Part shown: piece by piece, positions 45,336-56,976 of the stretch
Layout of the letters: the number at the start of each line of letters is the position of its first letter
Position numbering within the stretch: position 1 is the first letter of the stretch
Assembly (NCBI GenBank): GCA_038380435.1
Contig: JAWZYU010000058.1
Location: 1,612,001 to 1,676,000, forward strand
Direction: 5' to 3'
DNA length: 64,000 bases
Source: Ryuthela nishihirai
Lineage: Eukaryota > Arthropoda > Arachnida > Araneae > Heptathelidae
Program-made: the position numbers and the translations under genes
Notes under the pieces: model-generated
What the model saw: the letters and a program-made list of their open reading frames with translations, nothing else
Databases searched by the model: none
Told to the model about the DNA's origin: nothing

Positions 45336-45532
45336 ACTGTGAGCGCTATATGATATCATATGCATTTTATTCTATGCAATTCCAGTCAAATATTCAAATT
45401 GATTCTGTTTACATTTAAAAGCATCCAGCTTACAAAGATGTTTATTCGTATGCATCACAGCGCATTCCTGCTATTATATTCTCTAAAATTTGTTTCAGGA
45501 TGTTTCTCAACTTTTAATAATAAATAAATAAA

Positions 45533-45715
45533 TACCCCCTCAAGCAGCTGCTTACCACAGAGGTCTGACAGGAGCCTGTCAGTTTATATGCCATAGTAGA
45601 AGGTCTGAGAGGATGGCACGCCCTCAGCAGAAAAACGACACAAAACAGCCATGCCTTACCCGGGACTCGAATCCAGGTCTCTTAGATCAGTAGCCAAGCG
45701 CGCTAACCACTCAAC
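45533..45715 (-). mobile_element. SINE family B copy with (ATTT)n tail
   Basis: The minus strand carries the tRNA-like B box and CTGTGGTAAGCAGCTGCTTG. The plus strand begins after ATAAATAAATAAATA, the complement of the tail. Confidence 0.85.
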
Positions 45716-47525
45716 TTTAAAAAAAATAAATCCTTCTTAATAAACAATAGGAATAATCTAATTCAATGCACCCAATTCTGTTTCGAATTCTGACACGATA
45801 GATAGGTTCCCAAGAAAACCGTGTAAAGAAATAAACCTTTAAAAAAAATACAGTGCGTATGAAAATATAGATATGAAAATCTTTAAGCATTCATTTGATT
45901 TTTATTAATTTAAACACATTTTTAATTATATAAATGTTACTTATCTCGTATAAAAGTGTAAGTTAAAATAGAGTGGCGGCATGAGAAATAAGTGAACTCC
46001 TAAAATTAGTGCTGCCTGTGAATACGGGTTAACAATAAAGTAGCAAAAACACCGAGATGACGTCAGCAGTACTGTTTCGTTGTGTTGCCAGTAGATTTTG
46101 TATAATATATTACAGGCACGTTGAAGTTTTAAAAATGTTTTTCTTAATCATAATAATGTTGCTATTTTAGGTATATTTTTATATTATGTTTCGATCATCT
46201 CAGGTACGTAAGATGCATTCTTATTTCTCTACAGAGAATAAAAATGCTTATATAAAGTTTCGGAGAAGTATAGACGAGACATTGTGAAGCCGTAGTAAAA
46301 GTTGAAAGTTGCATACTTTGAGTTTCGCATTGGGAGCTTTTTTGAGTTGTTCCACTGGATTTTTTTTTTCTCACCCTCGTACGATCCACGGAGGAAGTAA
46401 CCATTCTTTTGTTTCATATATTTTGGGTATTTCATATATTTTTCGTTTTCTATAAAAACTTACTTTTTTGCGAGTAATCTCAAGATTAATATTATTGTTT
46501 TGGCTGAGAAATGAAAATTAACAGTTATGTGCACGTCGTGGTGTAATAAGATAGAAAAATTGGAATGGATTTGCATCGCACCTTAACCCTTTTGCCGAAC
46601 GTTTGCAGTGTTTAAAAATTATGATTATGGTGAATTAATATTTCGTTTTAGAGTGAATGGTGGGGTAAAACTTATTTATTGAGAGATGAAATAAACAGTT
46701 GCAATTATCTTTCTATAAATAGGAATTGACTATGAAATATTTGTGTTGACACGAAATAGGGTCCCCGTTAATTGTAGCTATGGAAATGGCGTTTCTTGAA
46801 CTACATTATTTGCGTTTTTAGAGTTAAGAACGATGGGATAATTTTACAAATTCCAAGATGCAAAATAATTATCCGGTGCAATATACTAATTATTTTATGA
46901 AGAGTAAAACTGAAATCGGAACGTGATTTGAAGTTTCATGTCAACTTTACGTTTAATATTTTGTTTTTTGCGTGTTAAATATTCCAGCGTTCGTCATTTA
47001 TATATTACGGCAGCCAACATTTTTATATTCGATATTACACGTATGTCGTACAGGTGTAAGAGATATCTAATGCAAATGATATCGAATAAGATATTTGGCT
47101 ACTAAGGTATTATGGCAATGTCACCTTTTATTTTGTCCATCAGATAGATTTTGTGACTGACCTCAGGAGAAAATATGTTTTGGAAAATGTATTCAACTGA
47201 ATAATAAACTGTGATTTCACAATATAGTTTTGTTGTATGGCTTTCATGAGACACTGACAATGCTGTTCCTCTTCACATTATAGAAATTATGTTGGGAAGT
47301 AACCGAAACCGCTTCGCTGACGTCATCTCTGTGTTTTCTCCAATTTATTATTAAGGCGCACACATATTTCAGTTTGCTTATACACGTAGGATATTTTTTA
47401 TTTTAACTAGTCTAGGCAGGGAAACGTTTCGTTATTCGATTACCTTTGGTTATTTGATGCCGATCCCCACTGCCACGTTATGTTCGATAATATTCGTCCC
47501 TATAATATTCACTAATTGGCTTCGG
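45716..47525. other. AT-rich DNA without a recognised gene
   Basis: No coding or element signature was found. Confidence 0.5.
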
Positions 47526-47706
47526 CCAGGTACACAAAGAACACGCTGGATGGCCTTGACGGGAGGCTACCATCTTGTCTCCCAACAGCTGTTCCAGTGG
47601 GTCCCTTCCCCCAACCTTCTCTGAGCCTTCAGGGTCCTTGTGACCTGGCCATTTAGCCCATGGTGTGCAAAAAAGTGCCGCTCAGAGGTAAAACAACACA
47701 ACCCAA
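47526..47706 (+). mobile_element. SINE family A 3' fragment
   Basis: It starts at AAAGAACACGCTGGATGGCC and runs to AAAACAACACAACCCAAC. The tRNA-like head is absent. Confidence 0.85.
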
Positions 47707-49220
47707 CTTCTTCTTTTGCCATATCATTTCGGTAACATTTTTATGATCTGTACAGTTGGTTTTTGACGTTTCATTTGCCAGAAGAGTTACATGGTCCCTG
47801 ATATAGTCAGCGAGATTTATCTTTGAAGGTGATTGTGCCATATATATATATGCATACTAGTTGGTGTTTTGCCAAATGATTACTTATTTTGGTTGCATTT
47901 GCATTTCGAAACGATATTTCATTATCGGGTTCATAATGTAGTTTTCTGGGTAGAATGCAAATTCCTCTGTGTCATTATTTTATTCATTAACTGTTTCCTT
48001 TTCTTCCCATAGCTGAAGTGCGATTCCTTTTGTGAAAGTGGTTGTTTGCTGGACTGAAGGCTCGTTATCATGATTCTTCATAAATTGTACTGATGGGCAT
48101 TCATTCAGTTTTCTCGAGTTTGCAAATTTGCCAGATGGATCGTAATCCGTAGATTGTGATCAATGCTTCCATTACATCGAAGCAGTCGAATATTTACTGG
48201 ATATTTATACTGGATGGGGTCCCATATCTCTTCCATCGGAAATAAAATTTTGTAACTGAAACTGAACGAGTATTTTGATTAGCGAACAATATGTGGACCA
48301 CTGAAAAAACAAAATTAAAAATCAAAACATTCAAAGCATGCATTTATACCAAATGCAACTTTGATATGAATTGTATACAGTTTTATGGATTTTTAAAACA
48401 TAAACCTGATTTATTAAGATGAGTTCATTCTTGTGAAAAATATCAATATTAAATTTTTTAAATAATATGATTGTTTAAAATGCTATTGTATGCTTATATT
48501 TTATAATAAATTCTATAAAGATTTTTAGTTTCAGTGAAACAAATAAACGCAACCTGCTTTTTTTTCATTATGAAACAATTTGTGTTTTGTCCTTTATTTT
48601 CTCCGAAAAAATATGGTCACCGTACGTATATGTCGCTTGTGTAATCGCCATGTTGGTCTTTACTTATAAAGGTATTTAATCTAACACTCTAACTAATGAG
48701 AGACTGAGACTAACGTATGTATTGAAGATAAAATGAAGGGGAATTACCGGAACTCAATTACCGCCACTTTATTCCGAATTAAGAAGGTTTTGTACAATTT
48801 TTCCATAAAATAGAGAATAAAATACAAAAAACTTGTGTAGTTATGTTAGTGTTGTTTTTATTTTGGGGATTTTAGTGCAGAAAATGTGTATCTATAGTAC
48901 ATTTTCAAAGTTAAAACGCTATCGAGAAATGTGCGATAAAAGCGGCATCTTTCTTATAAATGTAAATTCTAGGAATTTTTTCTTGAATATTTTGTCATAA
49001 TTAAATTCAAATAGTTTTTGAACCGTGTTACATCAAAATGAATCGTGTAAAACGAGAATTGGAAATTTTTTCTAAAGTGTGTTAAATCAAAAACGTGTGA
49101 AAGAAATCCATGTAAAAACGGAATTGGTTGTGCAACTAAGTAAAATAGTTGATTGTGATTCCAATTTGTCACTCATTAACCTTAACTGATTGCTACTGTA
49201 ACTAAGCACGAGCTTGTGAC
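47707..49220. other. AT-rich DNA without a recognised gene
   Basis: Only short chance ORFs are present. Confidence 0.5.
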
Positions 49221-49221
49221 C

Positions 49222-49345
49222 CCATAGTAGAACGGGACCTCAGCAGAAAAGCCACACACATCAATGCCTTACCCGAGGTTCGAACCCATTTTCCCTAGAT
49301 CAGTGGCCACGCGTGCAAACCACTCGGCCACGGAACGCCGGTAAC
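49222..49345 (-). mobile_element. SINE family B 5' part
   Basis: Minus strand: GTGGCCGAGTGGTTTGCACG (box A region) and GGTTCGAACCTCGGGTAAGG (box B). The 3' half is missing. Confidence 0.8.
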
Positions 49346-49486
49346 TAAAAAAGCTTGAATATAAACTAGAAAGATTATTAGTTACGGAAATGCGAAAACA
49401 ACACGAACCATTTAAAGAAAAATAATTAATTTGATTTATAGTGCGCTTACATTTAATGCGAAGAGCAACTTTGTAGTTAACTGTTA

Positions 49487-49871
49487 GGTTGGGTTGTTGT
49501 ACCTCTGAACTGCACTTTTCTGCACACAATGGGCTAAATGGCCAGGCCACATGGACCCCGAAGGCTCAGAGAAGGTTGGGGGAGGGGACCCTCTGGAACA
49601 GCTGTTGGGAGACTGATGGTATCCTCCCGTCAAGGCCATCCAGAGTGTTCTTTAACGTACACAGGGTATGGCTCTCCCGCACACGGCGCAACGGTTTAAC
49701 GTCCCATCCGATGGACGGCGGCCTTTCCAAGCCCATCGGTGTCCCCTACTGACCGTGGGCAAGGCGGGGAGTTTTGTGGAGATAAATCTCAACGCTGACC
49801 CAGCTGGGACTCGAACCTGGGAACTACAGATTACGAGCCTGGCGAGCTACTGATTCAGCCACCCCCGCCCC
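49487..49871 (-). mobile_element. Full-length SINE family A copy
   Basis: Minus strand from GGGGCGGGGGTGGCTGAATC through the B box GGTTCGAGTCC to CAACCCAACC. The flanks AGTTAACTGTTA (49475-49486) and AGTTAAATGTTA (49872-49883) form a 12-bp target duplication with one mismatch. Confidence 0.9.
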
Positions 49872-49976
49872 AGTTAAATGTTAGGCTTGAAATACGCGTT
49901 TCCGGGTGGTGGCGAAGACTTTGCATTTTCTTCTCAGGGTTTAAATGAGGACAGAATGAAGGCCAAATAATGGCCT

Positions 49977-50205
49977 AACCACGATCGAGCAATGGTACCT
50001 CCCTGGACCTTTCCATTGGTTAATTGAATACGTAACCACGATCGAGCAATGGTACCTCCCTGGACCTTTCCATTGGTTAACTGAATACGTAACCACGATC
50101 GAGCAATGGTACCTCCCTGGACCTTTCCATTGCTTAATTGAATACGTAACCACGATCGAGCAATGGTACCTCCCTGGACTTTTCCATTGCTTCATTGAAT
50201 ACATT
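49977..50205. repeat. 57-bp minisatellite, four copies
   Basis: ACGATCGAGCAATGGTACCT starts at 49981, 50038, 50095 and 50152. The period is 57 bp, a multiple of three, so a minus-strand frame stays open through all copies with 19-residue periodicity. No ATG starts that frame, so coding is doubtful. Confidence 0.9.
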
Positions 50206-50384
50206 TCATCTTGGCGTCCGAAAATACCTAAGCTATAATTTAAAAAGTCACAAAAAAGAATATGGATAAAGAAATATGCAAAAAAGAATAAGAATATGGT
50301 CACTGTCAGGCTAGAGGCCTTTTTAGATTTTTTTGTTCAGGCTTTGTATATTTATTTTGAATTTCACCAACAAGGCTTATGCTA

Positions 50385-50900
50385 CGTGGGAGGCCCTCTG
50401 TCCGGCATCTGGAAAGTTAATTTAAGTAACAGTGCCCAGAGGGGACGGAGGTCACCCCACTGCTCGCGGACGCCCCAGATGGTGCGGAGCCGAGAGAAAA
50501 AGGAAGAAAGGGTTTGGCAACAGCGAGGAGAAGACAGAGCCGGTCGAGTTTCGGAAGCAGGCAGACGAGAAATTGTAAGCTGGGAAATGCCGACTGGGAA
50601 TAGCGGCATTGGGCTCTGTAAATATAGCTGAACAGGCATAGTAAGCTGGTGTTGGTGTAATCTATGTAATTGAGCATATGTCCACGTCCATCAAGTATGG
50701 TTGGAAGGTTAAATAAATATTTGTTATTTTAAAGTAAAGGCTGAAGTTTGAACCAATTTATTGGGGAGGAGACTCAGTATTGAGTCCCTTCAGTTCTGAT
50801 AAAATCTTTGATTTTTGTTCCGAAAGACTCTTTCACCCGTCGCGTATAGCGATCGAACCGAGGGGACGTCCTAAGTGGTCCCAATAGACCGACAAACGAA
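50385..50900 (+). repeat. Possible solo LTR or other retroelement fragment
   Basis: This GC-richer island lies in AT-rich surroundings. It has a TATA-like CTGTAAATATAGC (about 50614-50627) and an AATAAA at 50713-50718. It lacks coding motifs, and I could not fix its ends. The assignment is tentative. Confidence 0.25.
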
Positions 50901-51185
50901 GAAGTGACATCACAGTCACCTTCAATCTTTTTAAGTGTCACTAATCATTCGATAGGAAACGTTTTTTTTTTACAATTCAGATTAAAGTCGAATACTGCAG
51001 ATCAGGAAAATTAAAAAAGAAACGACTAAGGTCGAGTGTGTCCGTGAAAGAATGGAGTGTTAAGGGCATTATTCCTAGGGGATAAAACTGCGGTGCCCCC
51101 CTTCCCTTGGTACCCTAAGCAGGTGCCTATATTACTTAAAGTATAATATATACATATATTACACTTATATTAATTAATTTGATAA

Positions 51186-51252
51186 CAATCTTCGCCACCA
51201 CACGGAACTTAATGGTTGTAAACCATTAAGTTCCGTGTGGTGGCGAAGATTG
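51186..51252. repeat. Perfect 32-bp inverted repeat with a 3-bp spacer
   Basis: 51186-51217 is the exact reverse complement of 51221-51252, with spacer GTA. Arms include CCACACGGAACTTAATGG. It could extrude as a cruciform or fold as a strong hairpin. It sits 15 bp before the start of duplication copy 2. Confidence 0.95.
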
Positions 51253-51267
51253 GACAATACTTAACAA

Positions 51268-51980
51268 GATTTACCTGATGTTTTTCGGGTGGCTGAGTGC
51301 TTGGTTACACTTGAAGCGGGTAAAGATTTCGCCCGTGTCGATATTTGCATAATAAGGTTTCATTTTATCTCACACAACTAGGTTTATTATACTCCTATTG
51401 TTTCGCGGTAAGCAACGTGGAGGTAATTGCAATCCCAGGACCTCTCTTCATTTCGTCATCGTATTCGCACGGTAAATGCAATGACCGAAACGTGACAGTG
51501 CTTGGCGACAGTTTATTTTCTTTAACTTAAATTTGGATTTCCTTCCAATAATATGGTAATGACGTCGACACTGAGGTTTTGGAATGCAATGTTTCCTCAT
51601 TGGCAGGAAGTGAGACTCCAACAGAGTTTCATATTCGCAGCAGAGGTATCCCTGTTTACTCTTCTTACCTGTCTTTATTTTCTCTATTTTGTGTGCGTAT
51701 AAACTTTTTCGAATAAAAACTCATTACGTTTAATGTAGGATCTCTCGCAAACGTCGTTCTTAATAAAGGTGAGTATCACTTTTTCATGATGTTAAATATT
51801 ACACTGCAGAACGCATGCTTCCTGTGTAATTATTTACTTTTAATGATGGGGTATCAGCTACGACACTGATTCCTAGTTCATCCCTAACATATCGGCATGC
51901 AGATCAAAATATCGCGGTTCCATGGTACTAAATTCCATCTTTCATTACGTTTCACGATGTGAACGGCATGAACACGTAAA
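51268..51980 (+). repeat. Diverged duplication, copy 2 (pairs with 44170-44880)
   Basis: The same ordered blocks as copy 1 are present, including GTAATGACGTC, TTGGCAGGAAGTGAGAC and GGTGAGTATCAC at about 51768. The copies are visibly diverged but colinear, with conserved donor-like sites. Confidence 0.55.
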
Positions 51981-52289
51981 GAAAAAGCTATTACTTGTAT
52001 GATCTTCATACCAGAAACATGTCATTTTCACGATGTATCTGTGATCACACTGTCACCATATAGTGGAAACAGGTTTCATTTGTATGTTTTATCGGATAAA
52101 ACGATACTTATTCCCGGTGTTCCATTTGCATTTTCCCCAATGCAAACCTTACCTATTACAAAAATCAAAATAAATCGCTTGTAATATTCCATCTTGGAAC
52201 TTTTCCCACCGTATGGAGGCGCAATCTGAGTCATCGACACTTATCGTAATATTTCGAACCGTTCCAGCGTTACAATCCCCTCTCCCTCT

Positions 52290-52512
52290 CCTTTAGCAGT
52301 ATGCGACACCGATGACCTTGACGATTGACAGTGCCACCGTGCGAAAGAACGTTCAGATTAAAGCACGCGCTGGGATGGACTTACTGGACTCTCCCATCTG
52401 TCTAAGTTTTCCTGTGCGTTATCGAAATGTGGTCTTAGCTGTCGGGAGTCGTCGTGATTTACCAGTTTAGCCCGAGGTGTGACAAGAAATGGCGTCTGGG
52501 AAGTTGAAATAA
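52290..52512 (+). mobile_element. Very old SINE family A fragment
   Basis: Degraded family words appear in order: GACACCGATGACCTTGA, AAAGCACGCGCTGGGATGG, CCAGTTTAGCCCGAGGTGTG. There is no head. Confidence 0.5.
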
Positions 52513-53480
52513 CCAAGGAAACGAAAAAGAAAATTACTGTTTGAAAGTAAATAAGTCATCTCTTACATTCAGTCTAATCTCTTTCAGTTCTAGTCTAGTT
52601 CTCTTTTTCTAATTAGTCTAATCTATATTTCTAATTTGTCTTAATTAGTGTAATCTATTTCATTTGTAGTCTAGTCTCTTTCATTCGGAAGAAGGGTAAA
52701 TAGAAATAGTTTTATTGCATTACTTCCATGTGTTACGTTTAATTGCACGCTATTATGTTGAAAAAAAAAAGGAAATTTAAATTCTCAACAACCGTACAAA
52801 AATGAAAACTAATTAATATTTAAGAACAAGGTTGGGTTTATATTTATATATTTTTAATACTGCCGTTAACGAAAATTTTTGCACCATTCGAACTCTTTCC
52901 CACTTTAACAAATGTTCTGTTATTGATAATGTGTGTAACTTTATAAGGCAGGTAAGGAAAGGAAATCAATATGTCAACGTCCATACGAAGCGGAAAACAC
53001 CGGTTCTCGTCCGATCCCCGAAGTTAACCAGCTTTGGGCGGGCCTTTTAAATGATAAATTTGATAAAACGTATATTGTGACCGAATAAATGAAAGGTGAT
53101 TTGCAGACTATCCTAAGAAGCAATAGCGATTACACAAATACAACATATTTATGGAAACATTTAATGAATACCTGAGAATATCATTTGATACCATTCATGG
53201 TATTTTTTTTTTTGTGAAATTTTTGGTATATCGCTAAGATATATCCGTGATATGCGACCATACAAGGAAAATCTAAAACCATTTTAAATTGAACAAATGG
53301 TATTTTATTCAATTAGTTTTTTGTTTAAATTTAGTGGTGGTTAATGTGAAATTTTTCATTCGAGTTTTTGTATTAGGACTGGGACTTCGGATGAATAACA
53401 GTTTGAATCTGAATGATTTGGCTTTTGAAATATAATCTATCTCTACTTTCTCTTTTTAACCGTGCTCTCGCAAAAAATCA
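52513..53480. other. AT-rich DNA without a recognised gene
   Basis: A CTTTCA/TCTAGTCT-type simple repeat lies at about 52575-52690. No gene is seen. Confidence 0.5.
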
Positions 53481-53754
53481 GTGGACACATTGTGTTTAGT
53501 TCGTTCTTTGGTGTTGTGCGAATCGATACAAATAATGACAACGTGGTTTAATAACAATATTTTATGTGTGCACACCTTCCATTGCATTAGCAGAACTTTT
53601 ATTTATCTATTAACAGTAACCCATAAATATGAGCGCGCTTTAAGCAAGGAAATATTTACAATGAAAATCGTGAATTGCGAGAATGATGGACAGTTGAATA
53701 TTTTTTCATTTTGGACAAAGGAACAGCACGTTGTTTGGTGTACAAGGTGCTATA

Positions 53755-53943
53755 ATGTCATTTAACAATTCCTTAAATATTGATATTGCAAATATAGATC
53801 CTAAATATGAAATGGTATTACGCGAGTTGCAGGCAGATGCATTTTTTGCATGTGGAAAAGACACCGGGAAAGAACTGCTTAAGCTTCTATCAACAGAAAA
53901 ATATCCAAACTTAAGATATTTCGGAATTTATATAGTGCATTAA
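53755..53943 (+). pseudogene. Possible hAT-type transposase C-terminal fragment
   Basis: The frame contains YEMVLRELQAD, KELLKLLSTEKYPNLRYF and then a stop. This resembles the stretch before the hAT dimerisation domain in ZBED5/GTF2IRD2-like proteins (ELIDLQ..., EKYPNLR...). The normally conserved FGSTYVCEQ block is missing. CAGTGCCGGATCTAAGG at about 54186 resembles a hAT terminus, but its orientation does not fit this fragment. Confidence 0.35.
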
Positions 53944-55062
53944 GGACACGGCATTTGAGCAGATATCTGGGATCACAACTGACATCGACTTTGACATAAA
54001 AGAACTTGTAGCCTATCAAGTTCATCCTCAGTGTCTCTTTAAATAATTGTTTTTACGTCATTTTTCTTCTATAAGTATTTTAATATTTGTGCGTAAGTTT
54101 CTTATGTAAGCATTTTTTGAATAAAATATTGTTATAAAATAATATTTCTCAGATTATTTATATATAATCTATATTATATATATATCAGTGCCGGATCTAA
54201 GGAATGGAGAGGGCATGGAGCCCATGGATCCCCCCCCAACTCCCAACCTTTCAAAATGTTAGTAATGATATACTAAGGCCTGCCCAATTGCTCGAGAACC
54301 GTAGCTTTACGCATAGTCTCCTATAATATAAAATTTCGCTAGATGGCGCACAAACACATGGAAAAAAATTCTCCTGAGTCGTTTTTATGTTAAAGTGGGG
54401 CGGAAAAACTTTAAATGACATGAATGTGAAGGACCTTGGGAAGGAAAATATGTCAGCATTTCTATTTGCAACTTATATCCTGTTAATATGTTCAATTGGA
54501 AAGTGATTTTTAGGAGCAAAAAATCGTACAGATTCAGATTCAGAATTCATAATACGTTTGGTGCTTTCGCTTCTGTCTACCGTAATGACAAATTAAAATA
54601 ATACGTTTCTATAAATTTCTCCTTTTACGAATCATCCAAAAGCTATAAATGCGACCTCTAACGGCGGAAAGTTTTGAAAATTCCAAACAAATATTGCAAA
54701 CGATGTAGTTATGCTGGAAATTTGAAATGTTGGTGGTAGAATGTAAAGGTCACGAAGTTTTCTTTGTGAACAATGAGATGACCCCTTAGACCCGAGGGGA
54801 GAAGAAATAAAACTATTTAAATTCATTTTTTTTCCATTCATTCATTATTTTGGTCATTTTGCTCAAATGACTGACAGACAGATGTTGCAAAGTAGTCTGT
54901 TGCATTATCATCTTGAAATGTTTCGTCTCTATCAGCGAAAAATTGGATATGCTGTTTACATATGCTGCAGTAATTTGTCGATGCTTGAGACATAATAATA
55001 TACCGAATCCGTGCCATGTGAATCCCTTCAACATCATACATTGGATGTGACACATGAGTTTA
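53944..55062. other. AT-rich DNA without a recognised gene
   Basis: A TA-rich microsatellite lies near 54160-54185. No coding signal was found. Confidence 0.5.
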
Positions 55063-55065
55063 TTG

Positions 55066-55450
55066 GGTTGGTTTGTTTTACCTCTGGGCGGCACTTTTGT
55101 GCACACCATGGGCTAAATGGCCAGGTCACATGGACCCCGAAAGCTCAGAGAAGGTTGGGGGAAGGGAACCACTGGAACATCTGTTGGGAGACAGATGGTA
55201 GCCTCCCGTCAAGGCCATCCAGCGTGTTCTTCAACGTGCACAGGGTATGGCTCTCCCGCACATGGGGCCATGGCTTAACGTCCCATCCGACGGACGGCGG
55301 CCTTTCCAAGCCCATCGGTGTCCCCTACTGACCGTGGGTAGGGCGGGGAATTTTGCGGAGATAAATCTCAACGCTGACCCAGCTGGAACTCGAACCTGGG
55401 AACTACAGATTACGAGCCTGGCGCGCTACCGACTGAGCCACCCCCGCCCA
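55066..55450 (-). mobile_element. Full-length SINE family A copy
   Basis: Minus strand: head GGCGGGGGTGGCTCAGTCGG, B box GGTTCGAGTTCC, body with GGGACGTTAAGCCATGG. Flanks GAGTTTATTG (55056-55065) and GAGTTCATTG (55453-55462) are a target duplication with one mismatch. Confidence 0.92.
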
Positions 55451-55759
55451 AGGAGTTCATTGTGTCACGTGGTCGCCAACACACCTTACCTCAGCCATCA
55501 GTAGAAAATATTATATTTTATATTTCATATGACTAGATGACACTTTTTCCCCGTCTTGAGTTTCGACAACACTGAAACTTAGCTTTCCGATTTTCAGCCA
55601 ACACTAAAGGTCTCAGAATAGGAAATCGACTGCAGAATTGCAAATAACGGAGTTCCCTGTGGATTGTCCGAATAGATGAGTCTTATTTTGAAAGCAGTCG
55701 TGATTTCTTACACAGTCGTACACAGCCTCTACCTTTTCTCTCATACAGTATCGGAAGAA

Positions 55760-56215
55760 AGGATTAGTTCACTCGGTAACGCCCCTGAATCGTAATCTGT
55801 AGTTCCAAGGTTCGAGTCTCAGCTGTTCCAACATTCATTTATCACGGCTAATTCCAACCATTCCCTCGGTGAGAAAAGAACACCTATGGGATTGGGAATG
55901 CTGTCGTCCTGAGATGAAATCCAAGGCTTGGAGACAATAAATACGGTCGCGCAATAAAAGACGGCGCGCAAACATTGACGGTAAATACGGTAGATGGCGC
56001 GCGAAGACTTGGTAGACGATAGTGATGATTAAGACGAGGCTTGGTAGACGTTAAATAACCCGTTGGATGGTCTTGATATGAGGCTACAATCTGTCTGCTG
56101 TTGATCCGTGGGTTCCATTTCCCCAGCTTTCTCTAGGCCCTTTCGGTCCTTGTAGCCTTTAGGTCATTTAGCCCATTGTGTACAAGAAGTGTCACTCAAA
56201 GGTGAAACACTCATC
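55760..56215 (+). mobile_element. Old SINE family A copy
   Basis: A degraded head (TTAGTTCACTCGGTAACGC, GGTTCGAGTCTCAGCTG) and 3' words (CATTTAGCCCATTGTGTACA) appear in order, with extra sequence in between. Confidence 0.65.
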
Positions 56216-56976
56216 TCCTATAGTATCGTAAGTCTGACACAATTACTCCAGCCTGTCCTCGGGACTCATTCCTACTGAGGAGGTTCAAACTGTTTTTGAT
56301 AAGTGTCTGTAGATTTTCACTCGTTCCATCGAAGTCAATGAGTCTTCTTTGAACGTTTTTTTAAACTTCCTGTTACATGTTGAAACAAAAGCTGCATGCA
56401 AGATCATTTCTACATATAACAGCTGAGCTAATTGCGATGAATTTCATGTTTACAGGACATTTTTTGATGTTCTCTAAAATTGAATATTACACTACTTCCA
56501 TTTGTATATCATGATGCCTAGTGTTTTATGTATTGCTTCAGTAATGATCTGAAATGTGCAAATTTAAATTATTGCTTATATCCAATGAGTTCTCTCTACA
56601 AATTTACTTAAATATTCTGTTTAATTCAGGTCACCTCGTATATAAAGATTAAGATGCATGGTTTAGAAAAGATAGAAATCTTTATTTCATTCTGAAAGCA
56701 GTCGGTGTAATAATGAAGATATTAATTCAGCGTAGCCTTAAATCATCTTTTTTTTATCTTATGCTATTTGCTAGATAAAAATAACTAAAGGAGGGCGAAA
56801 ATAGCTACCACTATAAATTATAGTATCATTTAGTGTAGTCTTGTGTAGTCGTTTAATCACAGAAGAGTCGGTTAGCTAAAGATGGATTCCAGTTTAGTGA
56901 CTTCCAACGTAAATCGCTAAAAATGAAGAATAATAGTGTAGGATCTGTTATTTTAGAACACGTAGTTTATAATATA
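56216..56976. other. AT-rich DNA without a recognised gene
   Basis: No signature was found. Confidence 0.5.

Noticed and set aside
49941..50303. 120-codon minus-strand repeat protein
   Set aside because: There is no ATG at its start. The frame is open only because the minisatellite period is a multiple of three.
53481..53765. 94-codon plus-strand ORF
   Set aside because: It has no recognisable domain; only the following frame (53755-53943) shows hAT-like words.
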